Shown here: in pieces, positions 39,906 through 48,039 of the stretch
Layout: the number at the start of each line of letters is the position of its first letter
How positions within the stretch are numbered: position 1 is the first letter of the stretch
Assembly (NCBI RefSeq): GCF_041435195.1
Contig: NZ_CP108106.1
Coordinates: 2,294,001 to 2,358,000 of the forward strand
Origin: Streptomyces sp. NBC_00224
Lineage (GTDB): Bacteria > Actinomycetota > Actinomycetes > Streptomycetales > Streptomycetaceae
DNA: 64,000 nucleotides
Direction of reading: 5' to 3'
The notes under the pieces: model-generated
Databases searched by the model: none
The model's input: the letters and a program-made list of their open reading frames with translations, nothing else
Told to the model about the DNA's origin: nothing
Translations under genes and position numbers: made by a program

Positions 39906-41108
39906 ATGACTCCCCGCGCCGCAGACCGGGCCCGGTACGACCGGGCCACCGCCCATCTCGACGCCCCGCTCGCGCTCGTGGATCTGGAGGCGTTCGACGC
40001 CAACGCCGACGACCTGGTCCGGCGCGCCCAGGGCAAGCCGATCCGGGTCGCCAGCAAGTCCGTGCGCTGCCGGGCGCTGCTCGAACGGGTGCTGGCCCGG
40101 GACGGGTTCGCCGGGATCATGTCGTTCACACTGGCGGAGTCGATCTGGCTGGCCAGGGCCGGGTTCGAGGACGTCCTCCTCGCCTATCCGTCCGCCGACC
40201 GGGACCGCTTCACGGAGCTCGCCGCCGACCCCAAGCTCGCGGCCGCCGTCACCGTCATGGTCGACGACCCGGCCCAGCTCGACCTCATCGACCGGGCCCG
40301 GGACCGCGACGACCTGCCCGTACGGATCTGTCTGGAACTGGACACCTCGCTCCAGCTGTTCGGCGGGCGCGTGCGCGTCGGGGCCCGCCGCTCCCCGCTG
40401 CGCGAACCGGCGCAACTCGCCGAGCTCGCCCGTAACGTCGCCCGTCGCCCGGGCTTCCGCCTGGTCGGGCTGATGGCGTACGAGGGGCACGTCGCCGGGG
40501 TCGGGGACGACATCGCGGGGCGGCCGGTGCGGTCGCGGGCGATCCGGCTGATGCAGGCCGCCGCGCGCAAGGAGCTCGCGGCCCGCCGGGCCGAGGTGGT
40601 GCGGGCGGTCCGGGCCGTGGCGCCCGACCTGGAGTTCGTCAACGGCGGCGGAACGGGGAGCGTGCAGCACACCGCGGCCGAGGACGCCGTCACCGAGATC
40701 GCCGCCGGGTCGGGGCTGTACGTGCCACGGCTCTTCGACAACTACACGTCGTTCACCGGGCGTCCCGCCGCGCTCTTCGCCCAGCCCGTGGTGCGCCGCC
40801 CGGGCGTGGGCGTCGTCACCGTGCTCGGCGGCGGCTATCCCGCCTCCGGGGCGGCGGGCGTCGACCGGCTGCCCGTTCCGTACCTCCCCGAGGGGCTGCG
40901 CTACGACCCGCAGGAGGGCCCGGGCGAGGTGCAGACGCCGCTGCTCGGCACGGCCGCCGACGATCTGCTGATCGGGGACAAGGTGTGGTTCCGGCACGCC
41001 AAGGCCGGTGAACTGTGCGAGCGGTTCGACGAGTTGCGGCTGGTGGAGGGCGACCGCGTCACCGCGACCGTCCCCACGTACCGGGGCGAGGGGCGCACGT
41101 TCCTCTGA
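39906..41108 (+). CDS. alanine racemase N-terminal domain protein (amino acid deaminase/aldolase type)
   Basis: A 400-residue PLP enzyme with the alanine-racemase-type barrel. The likely PLP lysine is in PIRVASKSVRCRALLE near residue 42. EFVNGGGTGSV forms the phosphate site. The C-terminal domain holds PLLGTAADDLLIGDKVWFRHAKAGEL, typical of D-threonine aldolase/D-serine deaminase relatives. The reaction is most likely cleavage or deamination of a D-amino acid; the substrate is not known. The ribosome site is weak. It is divergent from the mycP unit. Confidence 0.82.
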   Translation: MTPRAADRARYDRATAHLDAPLALVDLEAFDANADDLVRRAQGKPIRVASKSVRCRALLERVLARDGFAGIMSFTLAESIWLARAGFEDVLLAYPSADRDRFTELAADPKLAAAVTVMVDDPAQLDLIDRARDRDDLPVRICLELDTSLQLFGGRVRVGARRSPLREPAQLAELARNVARRPGFRLVGLMAYEGHVAGVGDDIAGRPVRSRAIRLMQAAARKELAARRAEVVRAVRAVAPDLEFVNGGGTGSVQHTAAEDAVTEIAAGSGLYVPRLFDNYTSFTGRPAALFAQPVVRRPGVGVVTVLGGGYPASGAAGVDRLPVPYLPEGLRYDPQEGPGEVQTPLLGTAADDLLIGDKVWFRHAKAGELCERFDELRLVEGDRVTATVPTYRGEGRTFL

Positions 41109-41129
41109 GGACGCGGCCCTCGCGGTTGT

Positions 41130-42092
41130 TCACGGCGCCGGCACCGGGGGCGCCACGCTGCTGCCCACGCCGCCGCTCTCCTGGCCGCCGAGGACCCGGA
41201 TCCCCGCCGTGATCCGGTCCAGCACGGTGAGCGGCGGGGCGCCCTTCACCGCGTCGAAGGCGAAGCGGACGATGATCATCGACTCGCTGCCGACGCTCGA
41301 CGGGAAGGCCAGCGACTGTACGTAACCGCCGGGCCCCGCCCCCGTCCGCACGCTCCAGCGCACCAGGTATCCAGTGCGCCCGGCGACCACCACGGACGCG
41401 GACCTCACCTCGCGGTGCGAGACGATCCCGCCGTAGCGCTGACGCCCGATGCCGTCCTTCGCGAACGCGGCGTCGGCCGCGTCCGCGATGTCGTGCTTGG
41501 CGAGGGCCTCGGCGGTCTTGAGGTCGGTGCCGGTCGGCGTGCGGGTGTTGACCGTGGCGTGGTGGCAGAACGCGCCCGAGTCGCCCGGGCAGTCGAAGGT
41601 GTCCTTGGTCTGCATGGTGGGCAGGCCGTCGATCCTGGACTCGGCCTTCTCCCAGCCCGGCAGGACCGGCAGGGTGATGCCGTTGAGCTGGTCGACCAGG
41701 AGGTTCGGGTCGTCGCTCGCGGAAGACACCGGCGAAGGGGCCGCGGGCGACGGGGCCGTGCTCTGCGCCTGCGAGGCGGTCGTCCGGGTCGCGCCGCCGC
41801 CCGGCGCCGCGTCGGCCGCCGGTCCCCCGTCGTCCTCGTTCAGGACGATCACCCCGGCCACCAGCGCCGTGACGAGCACCGCGGCGGCCACGGCCACGGC
41901 GACCACCGGGCCGCGGCCGCGCTGCCGGGGCCGCGGCGCGACGGGTCCCAGGGGAACGGTCGGCGGCGCGGGCGGCGCCGCGGGCTGACCGGCGGCCCTG
42001 GTGTGCCCGGTCCAGGCGGCGCCGTCCCACCAGCGCTCCAGCACGGGGGTACCCGGATCCGGGTACCAGCCGGGCGGTGTCGTCATGCTCAT
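41130..42092 (-). CDS. DUF2510 domain membrane protein
   Basis: A 320-residue protein. The N-terminal DUF2510 motif PPGWYPDPGTPVLERWWDGAAWTGHT (5-30) is a short Trp-rich module common in actinomycete membrane proteins. A Pro-rich linker and one transmembrane helix (about 64-84) follow. The outside C-terminal domain has two cysteines (DCPGDSGAFCHHA) and no recognisable enzyme motif. It follows the HAD phosphatase gene by 28 bases and may be cotranscribed. Confidence 0.8.
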   Translation of the reverse strand: MSMTTPPGWYPDPGTPVLERWWDGAAWTGHTRAAGQPAAPPAPPTVPLGPVAPRPRQRGRGPVVAVAVAAAVLVTALVAGVIVLNEDDGGPAADAAPGGGATRTTASQAQSTAPSPAAPSPVSSASDDPNLLVDQLNGITLPVLPGWEKAESRIDGLPTMQTKDTFDCPGDSGAFCHHATVNTRTPTGTDLKTAEALAKHDIADAADAAFAKDGIGRQRYGGIVSHREVRSASVVVAGRTGYLVRWSVRTGAGPGGYVQSLAFPSSVGSESMIIVRFAFDAVKGAPPLTVLDRITAGIRVLGGQESGGVGSSVAPPVPAP

Positions 42093-42120
42093 CGGGCCAC
42101 CCTAGGGTCTGTCCGGCGGT

Positions 42121-43395
42121 TCAGCCGCCGTACACCGTGTCCTGCTGGTCGGGTACGACCGTGCCGTCGGCCCGGCGGACCGGGGCTGCGGTGCCGTCGT
42201 GTTCGGTGTACGCGGTGGTGGCGCACGGGTAGGCGCCGCTCTTCTCGCCCTTGGGCTGGATGAACATGGGGTTGACGATCCAGCGGCCGTCGCCGTTGTC
42301 GTACGCCCGGCACATCAGCTCGTTCTTGTTGCGGTTCAGGACCAGCCGCAGGCCGGTCGCGTCGCGCAGGAAGGAGACGTCGGTGTCGGAGTCGCCGGCC
42401 GCGAACACCTGGCGCCGCGCGGCGGGCTGCACCCGCTCGGCGGCCGCCCCGCGCACCCCGAACACCTCCTGGTTGATCCAGCACCGCTTGCCGTCGATAT
42501 ACGTGATCATGGCGTCCTCGCCGTCCGCGACCGTGCCGCAGCCCTTGAGATGCGGGGTCAGGCGCCCGTGCGCGGTGACCGGCCGGATGCCGATGGTGTG
42601 GTCCGGCGCGACGCCGGCGCCGCCCGCCCACACGTCGACGACCGGCTCGGGCGACGCCGAGGTGATCCAGACGTCGAACCCGGCCTTCTGGAGGGCACGG
42701 ATCAGATCGCGCTGCTGGTCGTAGTAGCGCACCCAGCCCGTCACCTCGGCCGTGCCGACGCGCTGCTCGGTGCCGATCGGCGCGGCCAGGTTCTCGGCGC
42801 GGGCGGCCCGGGCGAAGGAACGGACGTCGGCGGTGCGCCAGCCGCTCATCAGCTGGGCGAGCCAGGCGTACTGCGGCTCGATGGTGCGCCGGTCCCAGCC
42901 CGCGAAGGCGGTGGCACCGCCCGTGGTCTTCCCGTCCCCGTAGACCGTGCGTATCTCGTCGGCGCAGCGGGTGTCGGTGGCGGTGGGCAGGGTGGCGCCG
43001 TCGGCGGCCGGGCAGGCGGTGGCGAGCGCGGCGGCCGCCCGGTCGGTGAGGTAGCGGCTGGTGGTGTGCCAGTCGCCGTGCAGCGGGCGGCGGATCTTGG
43101 AGTGGCGCAGCATCCAGTACATCGTGGCGTCGCCGACGTCGTTCTTGACGACCGTGTTGTCCCAGTCGAAGACCGCGACGGGCTTGTGGCCCTTGGTACG
43201 GGCCGCGCCGCCGCACCTGCCGTAGGTGTCGACGAGCTCCTGGAGGCGGGCCTTGTTCTGCCCGTACCAGCCCTGCGTCACGGTGAGTTCGGGGCACGCG
43301 CCGGTCCGCGCCTGGGCGGTGGGGGCGGCGGCGAAGGCGCTGCCCGCGATCGCCAGGGCGGCGGCCGCGGCCTGCCAACGACGTGCACTGTGCAT
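42121..43395 (-). CDS. secreted HAD-family phosphatase
   Basis: A 424-residue exported protein of the haloacid-dehalogenase superfamily, PSP-like branch. A signal peptide (1-30, ending AQA) is followed by motif I FDWDNTVVKND, motif II ITSASPEP and motif IV AAGDSDTDVSF, so it should be an active Mg-dependent phosphatase. HAD enzymes are rarely exported. The substrate is probably a small extracellular phosphoester. ATG at 43395 is preferred for its AGGAG site five bases upstream. Confidence 0.87.
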   Translation of the reverse strand: MHSARRWQAAAAALAIAGSAFAAAPTAQARTGACPELTVTQGWYGQNKARLQELVDTYGRCGGAARTKGHKPVAVFDWDNTVVKNDVGDATMYWMLRHSKIRRPLHGDWHTTSRYLTDRAAAALATACPAADGATLPTATDTRCADEIRTVYGDGKTTGGATAFAGWDRRTIEPQYAWLAQLMSGWRTADVRSFARAARAENLAAPIGTEQRVGTAEVTGWVRYYDQQRDLIRALQKAGFDVWITSASPEPVVDVWAGGAGVAPDHTIGIRPVTAHGRLTPHLKGCGTVADGEDAMITYIDGKRCWINQEVFGVRGAAAERVQPAARRQVFAAGDSDTDVSFLRDATGLRLVLNRNKNELMCRAYDNGDGRWIVNPMFIQPKGEKSGAYPCATTAYTEHDGTAAPVRRADGTVVPDQQDTVYGG

Positions 43396-43441
43396 GAACA
43401 CTCCTGTCACAAACGGAAGACCACCGGGGACGGTAGACAGA

Positions 43442-43471
43442 ACAGCCGGGCGTCGTGCGACGCCCGGCTGT
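43442..43471 (-). terminator. terminator of the glnA4-aldH-SDR unit
   Basis: A perfect 13-14-base-pair stem with a minimal loop, 26 bases after the SDR stop codon on the reverse strand. Confidence 0.85.
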
Positions 43472-43497
43472 CGGGAGGGTGGAGTACGGGTGAACGC

Positions 43498-44280
43498 CTA
43501 GAGCGGCGTCACGTACGCGCCGGAGATTCCGCCGTCCACCAGGAAGTCGGTCGCGTTGACGAACGAGGAGTCGTCGCTGGCCAGGAACGCCACGGCGGCG
43601 GCGATCTCGTCGGCCTCGGCGAACCGGCCGAGCGGGATGTGCACCAGGCGCCGTGCCGCCCGCTCCGGGTCCTTGGCGAACAGCTCCTGCAGGAGCGGGG
43701 TGTTGACCGGCCCCGGGCAGAGGGCGTTGACGCGGATGCCCTCGCGGGCGAACTGCACGCCCAGCTCGCGGGACATGGCGAGGACGCCGCCCTTGGACGC
43801 GGTGTAGGAGATCTGCGAGGTCGCAGCCCCCATCCGGGCCACGAAGGACGCGGTGTTGATGATCGAGCCCCGGCGCTGCTCGCGCATGTATGGGATGGCC
43901 GCCTTGCAGCACAGGTACACGGAGGTCAGATTGACCTCCTGGACCCGCTTCCAGGCCTCCAGACCGGTCTCCAGGATGGAGTCGTCGTCGGGGGGCGAGA
44001 TGCCGGCGTTGTTGAAGGCGATGTCGACGCTGCCGTAGGTGTCGTACGCGGCCTTGAAGAGCGCGTCGACCTGCTCGGCGTCGGTGACGTCGACGCGCAC
44101 GGCGAGTCCGCCGACCTCGTCCGCGGCCTTCTTGGCGGCCGCCTCGTCGATGTCGCCGCAGACCACGTGGGCGCCCTCGGAGGCGAGCCGGCGCGCGGTC
44201 GCCAGGCCGATGCCGCTGCCGGCTCCGGTGATGACGGCGGTGCGGCCGACCAGGCGGCGGCAGGTGATGTCGTCGGTCAT
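43498..44280 (-). CDS. short-chain dehydrogenase/reductase
   Basis: A 260-residue classical SDR. The cofactor loop is GAGSGIG at 19-25, with Asp in CGDID suggesting NAD preference. NNAG is at 90-93 and the triad is Ser145, Tyr159 and Lys163. It is third in an operon after a GlnA4-type ligase and an aldehyde dehydrogenase. In that context it may oxidise the alcohol of gamma-glutamylethanolamide to the aldehyde. This role is inferred; the sequence alone shows only an SDR of the 3-oxoacyl-ACP reductase type. Confidence 0.9.
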   Translation of the reverse strand: MTDDITCRRLVGRTAVITGAGSGIGLATARRLASEGAHVVCGDIDEAAAKKAADEVGGLAVRVDVTDAEQVDALFKAAYDTYGSVDIAFNNAGISPPDDDSILETGLEAWKRVQEVNLTSVYLCCKAAIPYMREQRRGSIINTASFVARMGAATSQISYTASKGGVLAMSRELGVQFAREGIRVNALCPGPVNTPLLQELFAKDPERAARRLVHIPLGRFAEADEIAAAVAFLASDDSSFVNATDFLVDGGISGAYVTPL

Positions 44281-44284
44281 GTGC

Positions 44285-45676
44285 TCAGGCCTCCGTGCTG
44301 ATGAAGACGTTCTTGGTTTCGGTGAAGGCGGCGAGTGCGTCCGGGCCGAGTTCACGGCCGAGGCCGGACTGCTTGTAGCCGCCGAAGGGGGTCCAGTAGC
44401 GCACGCTGGAGTGCGAGTTGACGGAGAGGTTGCCCGCCGCGACGGCGCCGGACACGCGCAGCGCGCGCCCCACGTCGCGGGTCCAGATCGAGCCGGACAG
44501 GCCGTACTCGGTCGCGTTGGCCAGCCGTACCGCGTCGGCCTCGTCGTCGAAGGGCAGGACGACGGCGACCGGCCCGAAGACCTCCTCGACCGCCACGGGG
44601 GCATCGGGCGCCGCGCCGGTGACCAGCGTCGGCGCGAACCAGAAGCCGGGGCCCTCGGGCGCGGTGCCCCGGATGCCCGGCAGGTCACTGGGCACGTACG
44701 CGCGCACCCGCTCCAGCTGGGTCCGCGAGATCAGCGGGCCCATCTGGGTCTTCTCGTCGGCCGGGTCGCCGACCACGACGGACTCGATGCCGGGGGCGAG
44801 GAGCTCCAGGAAGCGGTCGTAGACCGGGCGCTGGACGAGGATGCGGGTGCGGGCGCAGCAGTCCTGGCCGCTGTTGTCGAGGAAGGACATGGGGGCGGCG
44901 GCCGCGGCGGCCTCGACGTCGGCGTCCGCGAAGACGATGTTCGCGCTCTTGCCGCCGAGTTCGAGGGTGACCCGCTTCACCCGCTGGGCGCACTTGGCCA
45001 TGATCTGCTTGCCGACCCGGGTGGAGCCGGTGAACACGATCTTGGCGACGCCGGGGTGCTCGACCAGCGCGTCGCCCGCGACGGCGCCCGCGCCCGGCAG
45101 CACCTGGAAGAGGTGCTCGGGCATCCCCGCCGCCAGGGCGAGTTCGGCGAGCCGCAGGGCGGTGAGCGGGGTGGTCTCGGCGGGTTTGAGGATCACCGCG
45201 TTGCCGGCCGCGAGCGCGGGGGCGGTGCCCCAGGCGGCGATCGGCATCGGGAAGTTCCAGGGCGCGATGACGCCGACGACGCCGAGCGGTTCCAGGATCG
45301 TGATGTCCAGGCCGCCCGCGACCGGGATCTGGCGTCCGGTCAGGCGCTCGACTCCCCCGGCCGCGTAGTCGAGCAGGTCGCGGACGTTGCCCGCCTCCCA
45401 GCGGGCGTTGCCGATGGTGTGCCCGGCCTCGCGCACCTCCAACTGGGCCAGTTCTTCGAGGTGTTCGTCGACGGCGGCGGCGAAGCGGCGCAGCAGCCGG
45501 GCGCGGTCGGCGGGGGCGAGCGCCGCCCACCTGGTCTGCGCCCGCGCGGCCCGCGCGACCGCCGCGTCCACGTCCGCGGCGGTGGCGGCGGGGACGGTCG
45601 CGATGACCTCCTCCGTCGCCGGGTTGAGCACCTGGTGCTCGTACGTGTCGTACGTGTCGGACAACGGGGGCCTCAC
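44285..45676 (-). CDS. NAD-dependent aldehyde dehydrogenase
   Basis: A 463-residue ALDH-superfamily enzyme. Catalytic residues: Asn141 in APWNFPMP, Glu239 in TLELGGKSANIV, and the nucleophile at Cys273 in SGQDCCARTR. It is similar to gamma-glutamyl-aminoaldehyde dehydrogenases such as PuuC. The GTG at 45676 overlaps the glutamine-synthetase-like stop codon (GTGA). In the proposed route it would oxidise gamma-glutamyl aldehydes to the acid, for example gamma-glutamylglycine. Confidence 0.92.
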   Translation of the reverse strand: MRPPLSDTYDTYEHQVLNPATEEVIATVPAATAADVDAAVARAARAQTRWAALAPADRARLLRRFAAAVDEHLEELAQLEVREAGHTIGNARWEAGNVRDLLDYAAGGVERLTGRQIPVAGGLDITILEPLGVVGVIAPWNFPMPIAAWGTAPALAAGNAVILKPAETTPLTALRLAELALAAGMPEHLFQVLPGAGAVAGDALVEHPGVAKIVFTGSTRVGKQIMAKCAQRVKRVTLELGGKSANIVFADADVEAAAAAAPMSFLDNSGQDCCARTRILVQRPVYDRFLELLAPGIESVVVGDPADEKTQMGPLISRTQLERVRAYVPSDLPGIRGTAPEGPGFWFAPTLVTGAAPDAPVAVEEVFGPVAVVLPFDDEADAVRLANATEYGLSGSIWTRDVGRALRVSGAVAAGNLSVNSHSSVRYWTPFGGYKQSGLGRELGPDALAAFTETKNVFISTEA

Positions 45677-47037
45677 AGGCGTTCGAAGGAGCGGCGGAGC
45701 TCCCAGTCGGTCACCGCGGCGTCGAAGGCGTCCAGCTCGACGCGCGCCATGTTGCGGTAGTGCGCGACCACCTCGTCCCCGAAGGCGGCCTTGGCGATGG
45801 GGCTGTTCTCCCACAGCTCGGCGGCCTCGCGCAGGGTGGTCGGGACGTGCTCGTAGTCGCCGGTGTAGGCGTTGCCGGTACAGGCGTCCGGCAGTTCCAG
45901 CTGGTGCTCGACGCCGTAGAGGCCCGCCGCGACGAGTCCGGCGACCGCGAGGTACGGGTTGACGTCGCCGCCGGGCAGCCGGTTCTCGAACCGCATCGAG
46001 CGGCCGTGGCCGACGACCCGCAGCGCGCAGGTGCGGTTGTCGTGGCCCCAGGCGGCGGCGGTGGGCGCGAAGGAGCCGGGCTGGAAGCGCTTGTAGGAGT
46101 TGATGTTCGGCGCGTACAGCAGCGAGAAGTCCCGCAGTGCGGCCAGCTGGCCCGCGAGGAAGTGGCGCATCAGCGGCGACATCCCCTCGGGCCCGTCGCC
46201 CTGCATGACGTTGCGGCCCTCCTCGTCGGTGAGCGAGAGGTGGATGTGACAGGAGTTGCCCTCGCGCTCGTTGTACTTCGCCATGAAGGTGAGCGAGACG
46301 CCCTCCTGGGAGGCGATCTCCTTGGCGCCGGTCTTGTAGACGGCGTGCTGGTCGCAGGTGACCAGGGCCTCGTCGTAGCGGAAGACGATCTCGTGCTGGC
46401 CCGGGTTGCACTCGCCCTTGGCGGACTCGACGGTCAGGCCCGCCGCCGCCATCTCGTTGCGGATGCGGCGCAGCAGCGGCTCGATCCGGCCGGTGCCGAG
46501 CACCGAGTAGTCGATGTTGTACTGGTTGGCCGGGGTCAGGCCCCGGTAGTCGGCGTCCCAGGCCTGCTCGTAGCTGTCCCGGAAGACGATGAACTCCAGC
46601 TCGGTGCCGACCTGGGCGGTCAGGCCGAGCTCGGCGAGCCGGTCGAGCTGGCGGCGCAGGATCTGGCGCGGGGCGGCGACGACGGGCGAGCCGTCGTTCC
46701 AGGCGAGGTCCGCGATGAGCAGCGCGGTGCCCTCGTTCCAGGGGACGCGGCGCAGGGTCGCGAGGTCGGAGTGCATGGCGAAGTCGCCGTACCCCCGCTC
46801 CCAGGACGACATGGCGTAGCCGTCGACGGTGTTCATCTCGGTGTCGACGGCGAGGAGGTAGTTGCAGCCCTCGGTGCCGTGGGCCACGACCTCGTCGAGG
46901 AAGAATCGTGCGGCGAACCGCTTGCCCTGGAGCCGCCCTTGCATATCGGGGAACGCCAGGACCACAGTGTCGATCTCGCCGCTCTCTACGAGGGCGCTCA
47001 GCGCCTCGATGTCGAGCGGGGGTGTGCGGTCTGCCAC
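45673..47037 (-). CDS. glnA4: GlnA4-type gamma-glutamyl ligase (glutamine-synthetase-like)
   Basis: A 454-residue member of the glutamine synthetase fold that ligates glutamate to an amine with ATP. Metal and substrate motifs are visible: TELEF (145-149), NPGQHEI (211-217), NSCHIHLS (261-268), NRTCALRVVG (335-343) and RFENRLPGGDVNPYL. The ammonia-site and adenylylation features of true GlnA are altered. In S. coelicolor the gene in this setting, glnA4, encodes gamma-glutamylethanolamide synthetase. Start GTG with GAAGGAGG. First gene of an operon with ALDH and SDR, divergent from a FadR regulator. Confidence 0.9.
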   Translation of the reverse strand: MADRTPPLDIEALSALVESGEIDTVVLAFPDMQGRLQGKRFAARFFLDEVVAHGTEGCNYLLAVDTEMNTVDGYAMSSWERGYGDFAMHSDLATLRRVPWNEGTALLIADLAWNDGSPVVAAPRQILRRQLDRLAELGLTAQVGTELEFIVFRDSYEQAWDADYRGLTPANQYNIDYSVLGTGRIEPLLRRIRNEMAAAGLTVESAKGECNPGQHEIVFRYDEALVTCDQHAVYKTGAKEIASQEGVSLTFMAKYNEREGNSCHIHLSLTDEEGRNVMQGDGPEGMSPLMRHFLAGQLAALRDFSLLYAPNINSYKRFQPGSFAPTAAAWGHDNRTCALRVVGHGRSMRFENRLPGGDVNPYLAVAGLVAAGLYGVEHQLELPDACTGNAYTGDYEHVPTTLREAAELWENSPIAKAAFGDEVVAHYRNMARVELDAFDAAVTDWELRRSFERL

Positions 47038-47058
47038 GGGAAAAGCCTCCTTCGGTCA

Positions 47059-47089
47059 GCCGAGAACCCATAAGGTATTGCCGAGAACC
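47059..47089. promoter_or_regulatory. candidate operator: direct repeat between glnA4 and its regulator
   Basis: GCCGAGAACC occurs at 47059-47068 and 47080-47089, exactly 21 bases (two helical turns) apart, in the 78-base gap between divergent genes. The second copy with the preceding GGTATT also forms an imperfect inverted repeat GGTATT-N4-AGAACC. Binding by the adjacent FadR protein is inferred. Confidence 0.55.
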
Positions 47090-47115
47090 ATTGCTTGGGA
47101 AGGGGGTGCGGCCAG

Positions 47116-47841
47116 ATGTCGCAACCGGATTCCTCGGACCGGCTCGCGCCGGTACTGCGGACCGTACGGGCCGGCAACGGCTTCGAGGAGGCGCTGGAGC
47201 AGATCCTCCAGGTCGTACGCCTGGGCCTGGTGCCCGGTGGCGAACGGCTGCCGTCGGAGCGGGAGTTGGCCGAGCGGCTCGGCATCAGCCGGGTGACGCT
47301 GCGCGAGGTCCTGAAGGTGCTGACCGACCAGGGCCTGGTGGAGGCGCGGCGCGGCCGCTACGGCGGGACGTTCGTGCTGCCCAGGACCGAGTCGCCCGGC
47401 GAGGACGAGCTGCGGCGCCGGGTGGCCGGGGTCGACGTGGAGGACGCGCTGCGCTTCCGCGAGGTCCTGGAGGTGGGCGCGGCCGGGCTCTGCGCGGCGC
47501 ACGGCCTCACCGACGAGCAGGCCGACCGGCTGCGGGACGCCCTGGCCCGCACCCATGACGCGCCGCTCGGCGACTACCGCCGGCTCGACACCCTGCTGCA
47601 CCTCACCCTCGCCGAGCTCTCCGGCTCACCGACGCTGACCGCGCAGTACGCCGCCGTCCGCGCGACCGTGAACGACCTGCTGGACTGCATCCCGCTCCTG
47701 GTACGGAACCTGGAGCACTCCCAGCGCCAGCACACCGCGCTGGTCGAGGCGGTGCTCGACGGGGACGCGGACGGGGCGCGGGAGATGATGCGCGAGCACT
47801 GCGCGGGGACGGCGGCGCTGCTGCGGGGGTTTCTCACGTAA
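47116..47841 (+). CDS. FadR-subfamily GntR regulator
   Basis: A 241-residue regulator. The winged helix (about 20-85: VPGGERLPSERELAERLGISRVTLREVLKVLTDQGLV) is followed by an all-helical FCD ligand domain. The FCD metal or ligand histidines include those in LLHLTLAELSGSP and REHCAGT. In S. coelicolor the regulator next to glnA4 (EpuRII) controls it. ATG at 47116 follows a GGGAAGGGGG stretch. It probably represses the divergent glnA4 unit and perhaps the permease downstream. Confidence 0.9.
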   Translation: MSQPDSSDRLAPVLRTVRAGNGFEEALEQILQVVRLGLVPGGERLPSERELAERLGISRVTLREVLKVLTDQGLVEARRGRYGGTFVLPRTESPGEDELRRRVAGVDVEDALRFREVLEVGAAGLCAAHGLTDEQADRLRDALARTHDAPLGDYRRLDTLLHLTLAELSGSPTLTAQYAAVRATVNDLLDCIPLLVRNLEHSQRQHTALVEAVLDGDADGAREMMREHCAGTAALLRGFLT

Positions 47842-47885
47842 CGGGAATCGCGCGGTCTTTCGGCTGCGGACCGTGCGTGGTTGCT

Positions 47886-47905
47886 CGCGCAGTTCCCCGC
47901 GCCCC
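47886..47905 (-). repeat. dispersed GC-rich repeat
   Basis: One exact inverted copy of the 20-base core, 45 bases after the FadR stop, with the usual GGACCGTGCGTGG-like flank. It may separate the regulator's transcript from the permease gene. The rest of the gap to 48040 holds no clear motif. Confidence 0.7.
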
Positions 47906-48039
47906 TAGTAGGCGCCCGGTACCGCACCGCGCCCACCCCCCGTTTACCTCGACGTAACGCAAGGGGCTTGCTTTCCGGCCGGGTCCCCCGCAAAGGTATG
48001 GCCCCAGTCCATTGGCCCATCCCCGTCGGGAGCCGCGTC

